Positions 13,301-24,943 are shown, counted from the stretch's first letter. The stretch: DNA of 64,000 bases from Gorsachius magnificus (GCA_034008185.1 CM067082.1:9904984-9968983); one strand, 5' to 3'. The notes: generated from the letters alone by a model not told the origin. Translations and numbers: made by a program.

Positions 13301-14647
13301 AGTTTAATGAGAAGCAATCATTGAGCATATTTGGAAAAGCATTCTGAAGCTACCAAAACAGTCACTTCACTGTAACCAAGAACAGGTCAAATCATGGAGG
13401 ACTCTACACATAACTGATACATATATCTCTTAAATCAGAATGGTCTCTTTCTAACTGGCAAATATTTGACAGAACATCAGGGATGTTCATGTTACTAAAT
13501 TTCACAGCAGTAATTCAGGGGAAGAATGTGAGAAAATCGCATTTGTCAAAATCCTTATTTTTATTTATTTGTTCTCTTAATTTGCATGTTACAGTCAGTC
13601 ATACAAGGACCTGCTAATCAGCAGTTTAACTTAACAATCATTATTAACAAAACCTTGAAAAGCAAAGGTATAATTAAGTATGTTAATGGCATAAGTAAGA
13701 ACAAGAGAAAAGAATAAGAAAAAAGAAAATCACACGCATAGCTACCACAAGTAAAATATATTCTTATAGCCAGCAGGTGTTCTCACCTGTATCACATAAT
13801 TTTTCTAGTCAAGGCAATTTCATTTTAGTATAAAATCTGCCTTTAAGTTAAATATTTAATTGAAGTCAGGGAATACAGCCAGTTAGTAGGTTAGCTGTTT
13901 CTGAAAAAACTCATTATCTACCAAACTGTGTTTCAAGCATCTGATTAAGTGTGAATATCTGGAACATAACGTCCAAAATGAAGAGAGTCTTAAACAAATG
14001 TTTTGATATATGATTTAGCTATGCTTTTTTCCTTAACAGAAGCATTTCTGACATTTCAATCCAAATGCAGCCAACAAAAAAAAAACCCTACCAAAACCAC
14101 CCATGTTTCATAACAGAGGTTTGTTAAATGAAATTATCTGCACAAATTACTGAATAGGGAAACTGAGAGCAAACTTGTGACAAATGAAAAACACACACTG
14201 CTTGTACTGCAAAGGCTATCTGTTTACAAAAGTTCTTTGGTTTTGTTTTTAAATAAAAGGACTAATTAATCTTTTAATCCATGATTTCTTTGTGATAAGG
14301 CACAACTAAATCGGTTAATAAAATAGCTGTGGCTCAAGTCGCTTTACTCCTGCTGTATTATAATAGCAGTGAGAAAACACATTTGCTTTCTCAACATTTC
14401 AAAACTTGCATTTCAACTTTAGATCGAAACAAAGACATAATGTTTGTAAGCACATCTTGCATCAATACCTGTGTTATTTATGCAAGAGGAGCTATACATA
14501 AAGTTACAGCTACAAAGCATATAGGGAAAAGCAATGCTTTGGCAAGCTTGATACAAGTGCTGCTGCTATTATATAGCATTACACCTCCACTACAGACTAG
14601 ATGTCAATACAGACGCCATGCCATGCCTAGTCAAAAAACAAGCACTT
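10375..14647. other. Unique AT-rich DNA with one exon candidate
   Basis: No repeat family is evident. A G/T-rich patch lies at about 13020-13080 (GTTTGGGG and TTGTTGTTG runs). The one segment I single out is the open minus-strand stretch at 12134-12371, listed separately. The rest reads as intronic or intergenic. Confidence 0.5.
12134..12371 (-). CDS. Candidate terminal coding exon, product unknown
   Basis: On the minus strand a TTTTGGCTATTACAG acceptor-like site is followed by 78 open codons, then TAA at 12134-12136. The exon would start with one base completing a split codon (phase 2). The peptide starts RDTWGNISNRCLPL, has a Ser/Pro-rich middle (HSSPVSTPSFSYW) and ends NEDNCISEYL. I recognise no domain. 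I see no clear donor inside and no AATAAA close downstream, so a terminal coding exon is an inference. Its phase agrees with the candidate exon at 19410-19463. A run of this length also arises by chance in such DNA, so confidence is low. Confidence 0.22.
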
Positions 14648-16855
14648 ATCATAGAATCACCTCGGTTGGAAAAGACCTTTAAGATCATCGGGTCCAACCG
14701 TTAACCTAGCACTGCCATCCCATCACTAAACCATGTCCCTAAGCACCTCATCTATCCTTCTTTTAAATACCTCCAGGGATGGGGACTCAACCACCTCCCT
14801 GGGCAGCCCTTTCCAGAGCCTGACAACCCTCTCGGTGAAGAAGTTTTTCCTAATGCCTAGCCTAAACCTGCCCTGGCACAGCTTCAAGCCATTCCCCCTC
14901 ATCCTATCGTCTGTTACCAGGGAGAAGAGGCCGACCCCCACCTCACTACAGCCTCCTGTCAGGCAGCTGTAGAGGGCCATCAGGTCTCCCCTCAGCCTCC
15001 TCTTCTCCAGGCTAAACACCCCCAGTTCCCTCAGCCGCTCCTCATCAGACTTGTGCTCCAGACCCCTCACCAGCTTGGTTGCTCTCCTCTGGACCTGTTC
15101 CAGCAAGGCAACATCTTTCTTGTAGTGAGGGGCCCAAAACTGAACACAGGATTTGAGGTACAGGCTCACCAGCACCGAGTACAGGGGCACGATCACTTCC
15201 CTGCTCCTGCTGGCCACACTATTCCTGATACAGGCCAGGATGCCATTGGCCTTCTTGGCCACCTGGGCACACTGCTGGCTCATATGCAGGCGGCTGTTGA
15301 CCAGTACCCACAGGTCTTTTTCCACCAGGCAGCTTTCCAGCCACTCTTCCCCAAGCCTGTAGCACTGCATGGGGTTGTTGTGACCCAAGTGCAGGACCCG
15401 GCGCTTGGCCTTGTTGAACCTCATACAGCTGGCCTCGGCCCATCGATCCAGCCTGTCCAGGTCCCTTTGCAGAGCCCTCCTCCCCTCCAGCAGATCAACA
15501 CTACCACCCAGTTTGGTGTCATCTGCAAATTTACTGAGGGCACACTCAATCCCCTCGTCCAGGTCATTGATAAAGATATTAAACAAGACCGGCCCTAAAA
15601 CTGAGCCCTGGGGGACACCGCTTGTGACCGGCCGCCAACTGGATTTAGCTCCATTCACCACGACTCTCTGGGCTCGGCCATCCAGCCAGTTTTTAACCCA
15701 GCGAAGAGTACATCCATCTAGGCCATGAACTGCCTACTTCTCCACGAGAATGCTATGGGAGACTGTGTCAAAGGCTTTGCTGAAGTCCAGGTAGATAACA
15801 TCCACAGCCTTTCCCTCATCTACCAGGCGGGTCACCTGGTCGTAGAAGGAAATCAGGTTGGTTAGGCAAGACCTGCCTTTCATGAACCCATGCTGACTGG
15901 GCCTGATCCCCTGATTGTCCTCCATGTGCCTGGTGAGCACACTCAAGATGAACCTCTCCATAATCTTCCCCGGTACTGAGGACAGGCTGACTGGTCTGTA
16001 GTTCCCCAGATCCTCCTTCCGGCCCTTCTTGAAGATAGGCGTCACATTTGCCAACCTCCAGTCATCTGGGACCTCCCCTGTTCTCCAGGACTGCTGATAA
16101 GTGATAAGAGAGTGGCTTGGCAAGCTCCTCTGCCAACTCCTTCAGCACTCTTGGGTGGATCCCATCCGGACCCATAGACTTGTGGATGTCCAGGTGGCAT
16201 AGCAGGTCAAAGACTGCTCCCTCCTGGATTATGGGGGGTTCATTCCACTCACTGTCCCCATCTTCCAGCTCAGGAGGCTGGGTACCCTGGGGATAACTCA
16301 TCGGGCCATTAAAGACCGAGGCAAAGAAGGCGTTGAATATCTCAACCTTTTCCTCATCTTTAGTGGCAATGTTCCCCCTTGCATCCACTAGAGGATGGAG
16401 GTTCTCCCTGGCTCTCTTTTTGCTGTTAACATATTTATAAAAACTTTTCTTATTATCCCTTACAACAGTGGCCAGGTTAAATTCCAGCTGGGCTTTTGCC
16501 TTTCTAATCTCCTCTCTGCATAACCTGACAAGATCCCTGTACTCTTCTTGGGTTGCATGCCCCTTCTTCCAGAGCTGGTAAGCTCTCCTTTTTTCCCTTA
16601 GTCGCACTAGTAGACCTCTGTCCAGCCAGGCCGGTCGTCTTCCCCGCCGATTTGCACATGGGGACAGCCTGGTCCTGTGCCTTTAAGACTTCTTCCTTGA
16701 AAAACACCCAGCCTTCCTGGACCCCTTTGCCCTTCAGGACTATCTCCCAAAGGACTCTCCCAACCAGCGTTCTGAGCAGGTCAAAGTCTGCCCTCCGGAA
16801 ATCCATGGTGGTGGTCTTGCTGACCACCTTCCTTACCTCACTTCTACATTTTAAT
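14648..16855 (-). mobile_element. CR1 LINE, 2.2 kb, minus orientation, nearly whole RT
   Basis: This is the longest CR1 in the window. The 3' end at the left begins ATCATAGAATCACC and leads into the conserved 3' UTR, then through all of the reverse-transcriptase region to the linker that follows the endonuclease (minus-strand peptide SEVRKVVSKTTTMDF near 16810-16850). The endonuclease and everything 5' of it are missing, as in ordinary 5' truncation. It is closely related to the 4.97-kb copy, for example sharing [13 protein letters not shown]. Confidence 0.95.
14726..16827 (-). pseudogene. CR1 ORF2 remnant: linker plus reverse transcriptase
   Basis: Four minus-strand frames together cover the ORF2 region from the post-endonuclease linker to the C-terminus. 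16827-16504 is the linker. 16607-16062 holds FYKYVNSKKRARENL and the GPDGIHPRVLKELA motif. 16123-15734 holds the palm motif A region YLDFSKAFDTVSHSIL, with the first catalytic Asp near 15786. 15661-14726 holds motif [12 protein letters not shown], the FADD box at 15518-15529 and the C-terminus. Breaks are frameshifts near 16600 and 16095 and one in-frame TAG at 15734-15736. Few lesions over 2.1 kb suggest a fairly young copy. Confidence 0.92.
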
Positions 16856-19409
16856 CTTGGGAGATCAGATTGAAAATTTTCTATTTATGGGCTATTACTG
16901 TATTGAGACTAAAACCTTAACATTATTTCAATAAGGACTCAATGCAGCACTATAACCCCATATTTTTAAATGGGATCACTAAATAGCAACATCAATAGAA
17001 AATCTGATAATCCAAGATGTATCAAACAACTGCTGCAGAGACCAGCACACATGACTTAAGTGAGAAGAACATGACCTTTGGCTACCTGCCAATGTTCATC
17101 TCTCTCCCTCTCAATCCACATCCCAGTTCAGAATACATACCTTTTTTTTGGACAGTTAATATTGAAGGAGATAAAAAAACCCATGGTGTTCTGTGAGTGC
17201 TGATGTACAACAACATCAAGATTGTCTTCTAAAATGTCTCTAGGAACAGCTGAAGTCACTCAAAAGACTCATGAAGTCTACCTGTCCAGTCTTTCCATAA
17301 TATCAGTATTGTGGCCTCTCCTGACCTTCCAAACCACCACTTTTAGACCTAGACATTCCCTAACTACTGTAATGCAAAAAAAGGGGTAAAAAAAATTACC
17401 AGGAACTGATATAAAGACTCAGGAAAGCAAGCAGGCCAACACTGGTGGAAGGAGTCAGTTGGTCATGATGACCCAAGAACTCCATCAAATGTTCCTTTTA
17501 ACAAGACACTATTACTCTACTTTGTTTATAAAGAACTCATTCTAGCATGAACAAAACCATTTTTGGATAATATTTCACTCTAAAAGCTTTTTCCACATTT
17601 TATTCCAAAAGATGCTCAACACACTTGTTGATGCGTGGGATGAGAGAACTCCATGTGGAAAGAAAAACTTTCCAAACAACTGAGCCTTTCAGATGTCAAG
17701 GACAGATACTTTTTCAAAGCAATTTGTAAAGATTTCCAAGTAACACTAAATAGTAGCAACCTGTTTCATCAATATGCTCTGCAAAGAATCCTGTGGAATC
17801 TCTAAGAAGCCTAAGTTAGCAGGCAGAAACTTTCCATTTCACATTCAAGAAAGTTGCAAGTCCTGAAGGCTGTCTCTATGCAGGTTGATAAAAAGTACAA
17901 CTAGCCACAAAGTGATGCTTGCTTGTATTACAATCTAATGGCCCTTCATCACCACAATTTTTGCAAGAAAAACATCATGAAAGTGCTGTTATTTCATAAG
18001 AACTGCAATACATGCACATCTGTTAGGTTACCTTCCCTTCACCCACACACATAAAAAAACTCATCAAATACACAGAGAAGCCTGCATGGTTTGGAATGTT
18101 TCGCTACAGAGAAATATTGCAACCCGTTCTTTTGGTCCCCTTAAAGTTCCATGTGACCCTGTAGAAACGCAGACTCTACATGCATTAGGGTAACTAGAGT
18201 TAATAATGACCATGAACATAAGCATACCTGGTTTAGGAGAAAAAAAAATAAAATTCTTATTTTTCCAGTTAACTGTTTAAAAAAACCTGTACACTCCTTC
18301 ACAGCAAAAGTGAGTATCATGATAGAGGCCTTAATAGTACTAAGCACTGCAATCGGAACACAGCAGCAGTTCACTGTATTATAAAAGCTGAACCACAGTA
18401 CAGTTGGAACAATTTATGCCAGCTGCTTCTCATGTAAATGTACAATACAGACAAATTTGCCTATTTTGTACAAAAGCTGATGTCTATGTAGAGAAATAAT
18501 TCCAAGTGTTTACCATGAAAGCAGAAAACACCTAAATACTTACAGTAAGGGATTTTACATGACACTGGTTCAAACAACACAACATGGAATTACTTTAAGA
18601 CGTTTTTATTACAAATCTTAAGTCATTAAAAAAAACCCAAAAAAACCCCAAAACCCTCAGACATTTCCTCATGGAATTAAACATTTGTGAAATTCATTAC
18701 AAACCTATAACTAAAGTGCACTCAGTGTGCTTGGTACTGGAACTCTATGAAGACTTCTTTATCCTCTGGATAAAGCAGACTGCTTTATCCAAAGACTGGT
18801 GCTAGTAATTTTACTAGAGACTATGTACAATTTTTCTAAATAGAAAACAGAAAAATAAAATTAGTTGGAATTAGTACTACTGTAACACATTTTGTAACTT
18901 GAGCCTTTGCATTAGGGAAATTTGCTACTCTTCAAGGTAAATAATTTGATTCTTAGAATAATCTGCCTCAAAAATCTCACTTAACTTTGAATGTTAAAGA
19001 TTTTAACTCTTATCAATTTATATCCCAAATAATTCCCTCTTCTATAAATATTTGTAATTTTCCAGACAGGACTATATCTATATCGGAGTATCTTTTTATT
19101 TTTCAAATACAACTACCTCAGAACAAACTCGAAATCACAAAATTCATCAATGTTAAACTGTGAACTTCTTACCAAAAAAGCAAATGCAGAGCCCATACTA
19201 GGTTCCTTTGAAAAATTACATGGAGATTTACAAAGGCAGAGACTGGATAATATAGAGATCATAAATATCTTAAAAATGACAACAAATATCATATTTCTGG
19301 GTTTTTTTTCCATTTTAATTTTGGCAGAATTTTTAACCCCCCAAGAAAATATGGTAATGGTAAACATCCCTAAATACTGTCTTAACATACTTAAGGTAAC
19401 AATACTTAC

Positions 19410-19463
19410 TGCCAGGCATTGTTAATCAGGAATTTGTCTTCAATTTTGCAACAATACAGTAAG
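19410..19463 (-). CDS. Candidate internal coding exon (54 bp), product unknown
   Basis: On the minus strand this segment follows a strong polypyrimidine tract and acceptor (TTTTTTCTTTTCTTTATAG) and precedes a near-consensus donor (GCA then GTAAGTATT). Only one of the three frames is open: it begins with one base completing a codon, reads LLYCCKIEDKFLINNAW, and ends with two bases of the next codon (phase 2 to phase 2). This is the best two-sided splice motif I found left of the CpG island. I do not recognise the peptide. It could be a decoy, since good splice pairs occur elsewhere here without coding potential. Confidence 0.3.
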
Positions 19464-21266
19464 CTATAAAGAAAAGAAAAAATGAAGTCAAGACAATAGC
19501 TTTAGACAAACATGCACAGAAACTTATGCAGAATGAGCCAAAGCCACATTCTTCAGCTCCAATATCAAAGAGGCTGTTACCACAGAAACCCAGATATCAT
19601 TTTATCTGACCAGACCTATATGTAGGCTGTGACAGTTCTTGAAATTTAGTCATTCTGTTCTTGCATTTGATGCCAGAGTAAATATTTTTCTCTGTATTTA
19701 CTGGGGAGACCTTTCGAACCATGCTAAATGGTCTGTGGCCTTACAGGATACTTCTACTTCAAATGTAAATCACAGCACTTCGTTAAAATGCCTGTGAAAG
19801 GTTTCTGTTCCATACAAAGGAAAACGATGCTGAAAAAAAAATCTGTGTGGCACTTTCTACGACATTTTTCTCCCAGTATCAAAGACGACAGATTTTAGAT
19901 CAGAGAACAAACTACCATAAACGATAGCTGCTGAAAGGATTTTTGATGTGATTAGATATCTTCACACAATTAACTCAACTGAAGTCTCAACAATCTATTT
20001 TGGAGATAAAAATAGCCAAACCTACCATTTAATTAATTAGCATTAAAATGCAAATCATTTGAGGATTTTTCTATATTAAAGCAGAGCATTTGGGTTTTAT
20101 TAACTGCCAAATGCAACCTCCCTGCAAATGTACCATTTCACAATTAAGAAAAAATCTCAGTTAAAGAGATTGAGCATTGCTGTTTTCAAAGATAAAATAA
20201 ATAAATAAAAGATATTCAGCTAATAGTTGTTGATATATGCACACCAAAAAACTTATAATTCCAGACACTGATAATGTGAGAATAAACATTTTATTAGGTC
20301 ACAAAATACATTTTAATGATCACACACTAAAGCAATGTTCATAGTTGCTACAAACTTTATTCTCACTGTATATGTATTTCAGTCAAAGGTTCTAATTTGC
20401 TAATAGCAACTGTGATTAAAAATAGTGCTTCAAAGTAATTTATTTAAAATATCCTATCCTATTAGAAGGCTGTATGCCCCTCTCCAAGGACAGAGTTAGA
20501 AGGAAACACATGCTGTGGATTGTGATGTTCAACAGACACATGGAAAAGTAAAATCTCTAATTTAGAGATGCTGACATATTAGAACATAAAAATGCAAAGA
20601 GCCTGATGAGACATTCAAGGGAGTCAAGTGCCAGAGACTCCAAGTGTTTTACTGACCAACGCTAGTAAACAGGGATTCAATACATTGAATATTATCACTG
20701 TTGTTGCCAGCAAAGTCAACTAACTTTAGAAGACATTAATGCAAAAATTACTAGAAAAGTTGTATAAGTAACTAAGACAAGTGTTCAAACTGAAGATTTT
20801 TCGTTCCGTTTTTAAATAATTCACTGGTTTTTTTTTCACTGGATCTGTAACAGGACCCAAAATTCAATATGGAGGTGGCCTGGCTTCTACATGCAGAACA
20901 GACTACACAATTTCCTCTCCATAAGTGTTCAATCACTGGCTCGTTAGGCCTAGGGCAAAGTTTAGTCCACAGATTCTGGTATCTCACAGCAGAACAGAAC
21001 TAAACAAAACTAAGAAGCTTCCCACCATGAGCCTGCTCTGCTGCTTGTCACTGAATTAAATTTTACAGGTCAAGAGAGGGAAAAAAAAAACCAACCAGAA
21101 TTTAATAAAGTAGAAATTTGCCACAATGAGGAGAGAGATATGACAAACCATGACATATAATTTAGTTCCCTTAACACAGTAACTCTATCACTTAGTGTTT
21201 AACATATTCCATGTCATTTCGCATTGTTTGACAGATCACCAGAAGCAAGTTAAGGATGTTATGTAC

Positions 21267-21300
21267 CTGTAGATAACACCTGCACCAAAGCAACTGACTC
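21267..21300 (-). CDS. Candidate small coding exon (34 bp), product unknown
   Basis: The acceptor is ATTTACCTCTTAAATATCCAG-like and the donor is CTACAG followed by GTACAT, on the minus strand. All three frames are open, so the frame is not determined by the segment itself. In the frame linking the neighbouring candidates it reads VSCFGAGVIY and passes from phase 1 to phase 2, joining the 19410-19463 candidate through a shared Ser codon. The evidence is weak: at 34 bp an open frame means little. Confidence 0.17.
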
Positions 21301-22464
21301 CTGGATATTTAAGAGGTAAATAAGAGTCATGTCTACTTTTCTGTGGAGGATTAAAAGTTATTTTGTTTTCATAAGGATATAATAATAATGATTCTAAACA
21401 CAATCATAATCAAAGTGCAATGCTCGTGAATGTACCTTAAAAGGCAGACCAACATTTGTATGACACAAGAGTAATTTTTCTTAACAAAATCTTTCAGTTT
21501 AGTTTTAAGGAGATTCTACCCAATTTGGTTCGGATAAGGAAATCCAAGGTCAATTCCTTGTTCTACCAGATTCAAGCATGGCTAACACAGGAATAAAGAG
21601 ACACCATGTTTGACTTACTGGTTCTGATCATCTTCTTCCCCCAGTTATATGCTTACATGTGATTTTTTTTTTTTTCCCCATTACTTTAACTAATCTGGGA
21701 TCTGATATTAAAGGATAGTTCATAAGCAGAAACTATTTCTTATTACCACAAGATTCCATAAATGGCACTGAAAGCCAAACAGAAGACCAGGTATCTTTTT
21801 CCTGCCTACCCTAAAAAAACATATCTCTGTAAATGATCTAAAGTGGAAATATATATTTATCCTTGTGCCACAGGTAAAGAAATAGAAGTCAGCATACCTG
21901 AGGTTTTCTGTTTTCTCTTAATAAGTCCACCATTATGTTATGCTATTATGTAACACTATAAATGATTAACTTCATTGTGAGTATTCAAAATGAAAGTGCC
22001 AGCTGGGCACTTATCCATTCCTCCAAATTAAGCAAAAGGAGAGTATAGGTTTAAGCACATCTGACAGTCAGGCAACCCAAGCTGAGCAGGCATGAACTGA
22101 AAAGTTAAAAATACATTGCACATTAAGTTTTTATATCACTTGATTCCTCACTCATACTTCCTATTTGAAAAATTAATCAATGCCTTTAGCTTTGAAGGTA
22201 GGCAAATGGCCAGTGTAATGCAAGATTAATAAGTCACACGCTCATTCCTAAATATAGACAGTTAAGCTCCAACTACAGTTCCCAGAATCCAAAAAATGCA
22301 ATACAAGATGGATTTACATAGCACAGCACAACTCTGTGAAAGTACCTGACTTAATTTTGAATTAGCTCTCTCAGGTAGAGGAGCAATGCCACACATGAGC
22401 CTGGCTGTATTAATGAGGCTACCCTGTTCTCTCACCTGAGTTCAGCCAAACAGGCACATCTGAA

Positions 22465-22526
22465 AGGACATTTGTGGGCTTAGGACAAGAAAAAAAGGAC
22501 ATTTGATGGGTTTAGGACAAGAAAAA
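22465..22526. repeat. Two-copy tandem duplication, 31-bp unit
   Basis: Two adjacent units begin AGGACATTTG and contain TTAGGACAAGAAAAA. They differ at only a few positions, so this is a recent local duplication. No coding or structural role is visible. Confidence 0.85.
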
Positions 22527-23472
22527 CCCTGTAGATCAAATAAGTGTTCCTTAGCAACCCTTCCCACCACCTCAAAGGCCAGTTTCACCCAATATGCATT
22601 TCACTGGCAAAATCAAAAATGATGTGCCTAAGCCTAGGCACATATGTTGCCAGTGGTGGCTTAAAAATCCATCAGATGAATAGTTTTTGCTCTATTTCAA
22701 TATTCTATTTCTATAGAAAACATTATTTGCTTTTACTTTAAAAAATAAAATAACTTTGAAGATGTTTAAAAATATCATGTGATTTTACAATAATTACTTC
22801 ATTACAGAGTTAGGCTGGGCAGTTAAAAGTCATGGATACCAACCAAAGCTGTTTCCAACCTGTACATTTTACAATTTAGATTTCATAATTAGAAGCGCAA
22901 TCCCCCTTCATTATACCTGAGGTTCAATTGCCAAGTCTGATTAGTATTCTAATGCTTCCTTCCACCTGCATGTAATATAAAACTTTTTCATTCTTTTCTC
23001 CTGTACAAGTTTGGATCAGAAATAGAGAGAAGTTACTGTTCATCATTAACTGCAAACATTTTCATAACAGGATGCCAAACTTAAATATTTTAATTTTAAA
23101 AAGCTGTTTAATGATAAACTGTATTCTAATTCCCATTTTTGTGAGGTTTTTCCCGAATCAGAAATTAATCCTATTCTAGCAGCACTTTTTTAGACAAATG
23201 TTAAAAGTGTTACTAAAATGCTTACATAGAACTTATGTGTAAGCCTTTACACATACCAGGGCAAGATTTCAACCCCAAACCACTGATTTCTCAGGGAAAT
23301 TTTACATGTTTAAGAGCATCCATACACAGAGCCTTCCAGCAAGTTGCCCTGAATACTACAGTTACTCAAGAAAATATTTAAAATTATTTTGAATGTGTTA
23401 CGAAGGCTCCAGGAAGTAGAAGATTACCTATATCTTCCCAAAGCCTTGGCTGGTACTCTGGTGTTAGCTTAC

Positions 23473-23528
23473 CTACTCGATTTGCGCAGCAATCATCTGA
23501 TGTAGCTTTACCAAGTATAACATTTGGG
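23473..23528 (-). CDS. Candidate coding exon (56 bp) beside a CR1 tail, product unknown
   Basis: The donor is good on the minus strand (CGAGTAG then GTAAGC). The acceptor (TTCACTAG) has a poor pyrimidine tract, and about 24 bp beyond it lies the end of a CR1 insertion. The open frame reads PNVILGKATSDDCCANRV, starting in phase 2 and ending with one base (phase 1), which fits the 21267-21300 candidate. Another frame ends in TAG exactly at the donor. No domain was recognised. It could be real, exonised from CR1-flanking DNA, or chance. Confidence 0.17.
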
Positions 23529-23549
23529 CTAGTGAACTTGATTTTGATA

Positions 23550-23646
23550 TAGAATCGTAGAATCATTTATGTTGGAAAAGACCTCCAAGATCATCAACCA
23601 TTAACCTAACACTGCCATCCCACCACTAAACCATGTCCCTAAGCAA
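23550..23646 (-). mobile_element. CR1 LINE 3' end, about 97 bp, minus orientation
   Basis: The reverse complement of the CR1 tail starts at the left (ATAGAATCGTAGAATC), followed by the first part of the 3' UTR up to CCATGTCCCTAAGCA. A short internal deletion removes the usual AGTCC after GATCATCA. Only the last ~100 bp of the element was inserted or survives. Confidence 0.93.
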
Positions 23647-24099
23647 GGAATTAAAACTGACTCTAAGTTACAGGCTTTCACACAAGTTCTCCAGGAGAGC
23701 ACAGAGCTCTCTCAATCCACGCCGGGATCTTTTCTTCCTCGCATCTCAGCTCAAAGTACCATGGGACAGACACCTCCCTTGATGCATTCCGCCCAAGGGA
23801 AGAGAAGCTGTACTATAATTAGTTCTCAGGAGCAGGATTTGTGAAGTCACACCTCAGTTATCTAAACTATGGCTCCGTGCGGCACAGATGAAGTAAAAGA
23901 TGAAGCTATTTAAGAAAGCTCACGGTGTAAATGTGCGTTCTGTTCGGTTAATGCTTAACAAGACCTCGCTGCGTTACGGTCCATTTGAAGAAAACCAGCT
24001 CAGGGAAATGTCAAAGCCCCAGTCCTTTGCTGCTTTCAGACTGATACCGCAGGGATGTCCGACCACACCGGACACGACTGACTACTGACAACAAAGTTT
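23647..24099. other. Unique flank of the CpG island
   Basis: This is transitional DNA between the CR1 tail and the CpG island, with more CpG and mixed composition than the DNA to its left. No gene or repeat was recognised. If the leftward gene model is right, this is the first part of intron 1. Confidence 0.5.
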
Positions 24100-24563
24100 T
24101 GGCTTTTGATCGCCTCACGGAAGGCCTCCACCTCCGGAGGAGCGTCACGCAGGCGCCACTCGACGGTGGCAGGACATCAAGCCCGCTCCTAGGAGAGGCA
24201 AGGGGGGTCCCGCTCGCTACTACGAGCCTCCCGGCGAGGAGCAGCCCGCCGGACGGACGGACGGGCGGGCGGGGGGAGCCTGCCCGCTGGGAGCCGCGCT
24301 CAGCAGCGCCCACAGCCGCACCCCGAGCCGGCTGCCCTGCTGGGGCGCCGGGCTGCGGGCCGGGGCCGTGTCCTGCGGCTTCCTCTCCCGCCTGCCTCCG
24401 CCAGCCGCCCCCGCCGCCCAGAGGGGTCCCGGGGCCCCCCCCCCCCCCCGGGGCGGCCTCCTCGCTGCCAAACGCGGAAAGCGGGGTAGGGGGCGGAAGA
24501 ACAGGAAAGGAGACGGCTGCGAAGGCGAAGACAACGGCAGGGGCCTCTTCCTGGCTGGCCCAG

Positions 24564-24640
24564 ACTCACCTCAGCCGCCTCTCCGACTGGCTTTAGCAGC
24601 CGCCATCTTCCCCCCAACCGCCCCCCATACAGTTGCCGGG
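24564..24640 (-). ncRNA. Putative first exon (mostly 5' UTR) of a leftward gene
   Basis: On the minus strand AAGATGGCGGCTGCTAAAG is followed 26 bases further by GGCTGAG and the donor GTGAGT (reverse complement at 24564-24569), so the exon would end at 24570. The 5' edge is a guess (about 24615-24640), based on YY1 boxes usually sitting just downstream of the start site in such promoters. The ATG in the YY1 box opens an 11-codon frame (MAAAKASRRGG) that stops at TGA two bases before the donor. It is therefore an upstream ORF or untranslated, not the main start, unless a different donor is used. No product can be assigned. Confidence 0.45.
24599..24609 (-). promoter_or_regulatory. YY1-type element
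   Basis: The minus strand reads AAGATGGCGGC, the classic YY1 motif, which in many CpG-island genes lies just downstream of the start site and sets direction. It supports leftward transcription. The site is seen; binding is inferred. Confidence 0.7.
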
Positions 24641-24642
24641 GG

Positions 24643-24669
24643 CGCAATGCACGCCGGGAGCTGTAGTTC
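24643..24669 (-). promoter_or_regulatory. ZNF143/THAP11 (SBS)-type element
   Basis: The minus strand reads GAACTACAGCTCCCGGCGTG and continues into CATTGCGCC. This closely matches the extended ACTACAnYTCCCAGmATGC motif of ZNF143/THAP11 promoters. It lies about 35-60 bp upstream of the YY1 box, a normal arrangement. The two differences from consensus create a CpG (CCGGCG). Confidence 0.7.
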
Positions 24670-24943
24670 TGTGAGGAGCCGTGCCGCCGCCTTTCTCCGC
24701 CCATCCCTCCCGCCACACAAGCAGCGGCGGAGGAGGCAGCTCCCCTGACACGGCTCGGCGGCGCTGGGGCAAGTGGCCGCCCAGGCAGGGCGGAGCGTGC
24801 CCGGGGACGGCGGCGGGCGCGGCGGGCGGACACAACCCCCAGCGCCCCTTGCGGCGCAGGCCCGCCGGCGCCTGGAGGCGAAGGGGCGGTGCCACCGCGC
24901 CCCGCCCCCGGGCCCCGCCCCCGCCTGCCCGCGCGCCCTGGGT

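Larger units (their letters stand above)
16856..23549. other. Unique AT-rich DNA with exon candidates and small repeats
   Basis: No repeat family was recognised. Small structures: an A/C-rich tract near 18627-18655; a hairpin at 18757-18775 (CTTTATCC, 3-base loop, GGATAAAG) with a third copy of one arm at 18783-18790; an ATAA tandem near 20190; and a two-copy 31-bp tandem at 22465-22526. Three minus-strand exon candidates are listed separately. Confidence 0.5.

Noticed and set aside
21600..21680. GGGGGAAGAAGATGATCAG on the minus strand, recalling the LTR segment after the TATA box
   Set aside because: The match is about 15 bp, with no LTR termini or duplication nearby.
22921..22935. GGTTCAATTGCC as a possible tRNA B-box
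   Set aside because: No A-box or cloverleaf stems at the right distances.
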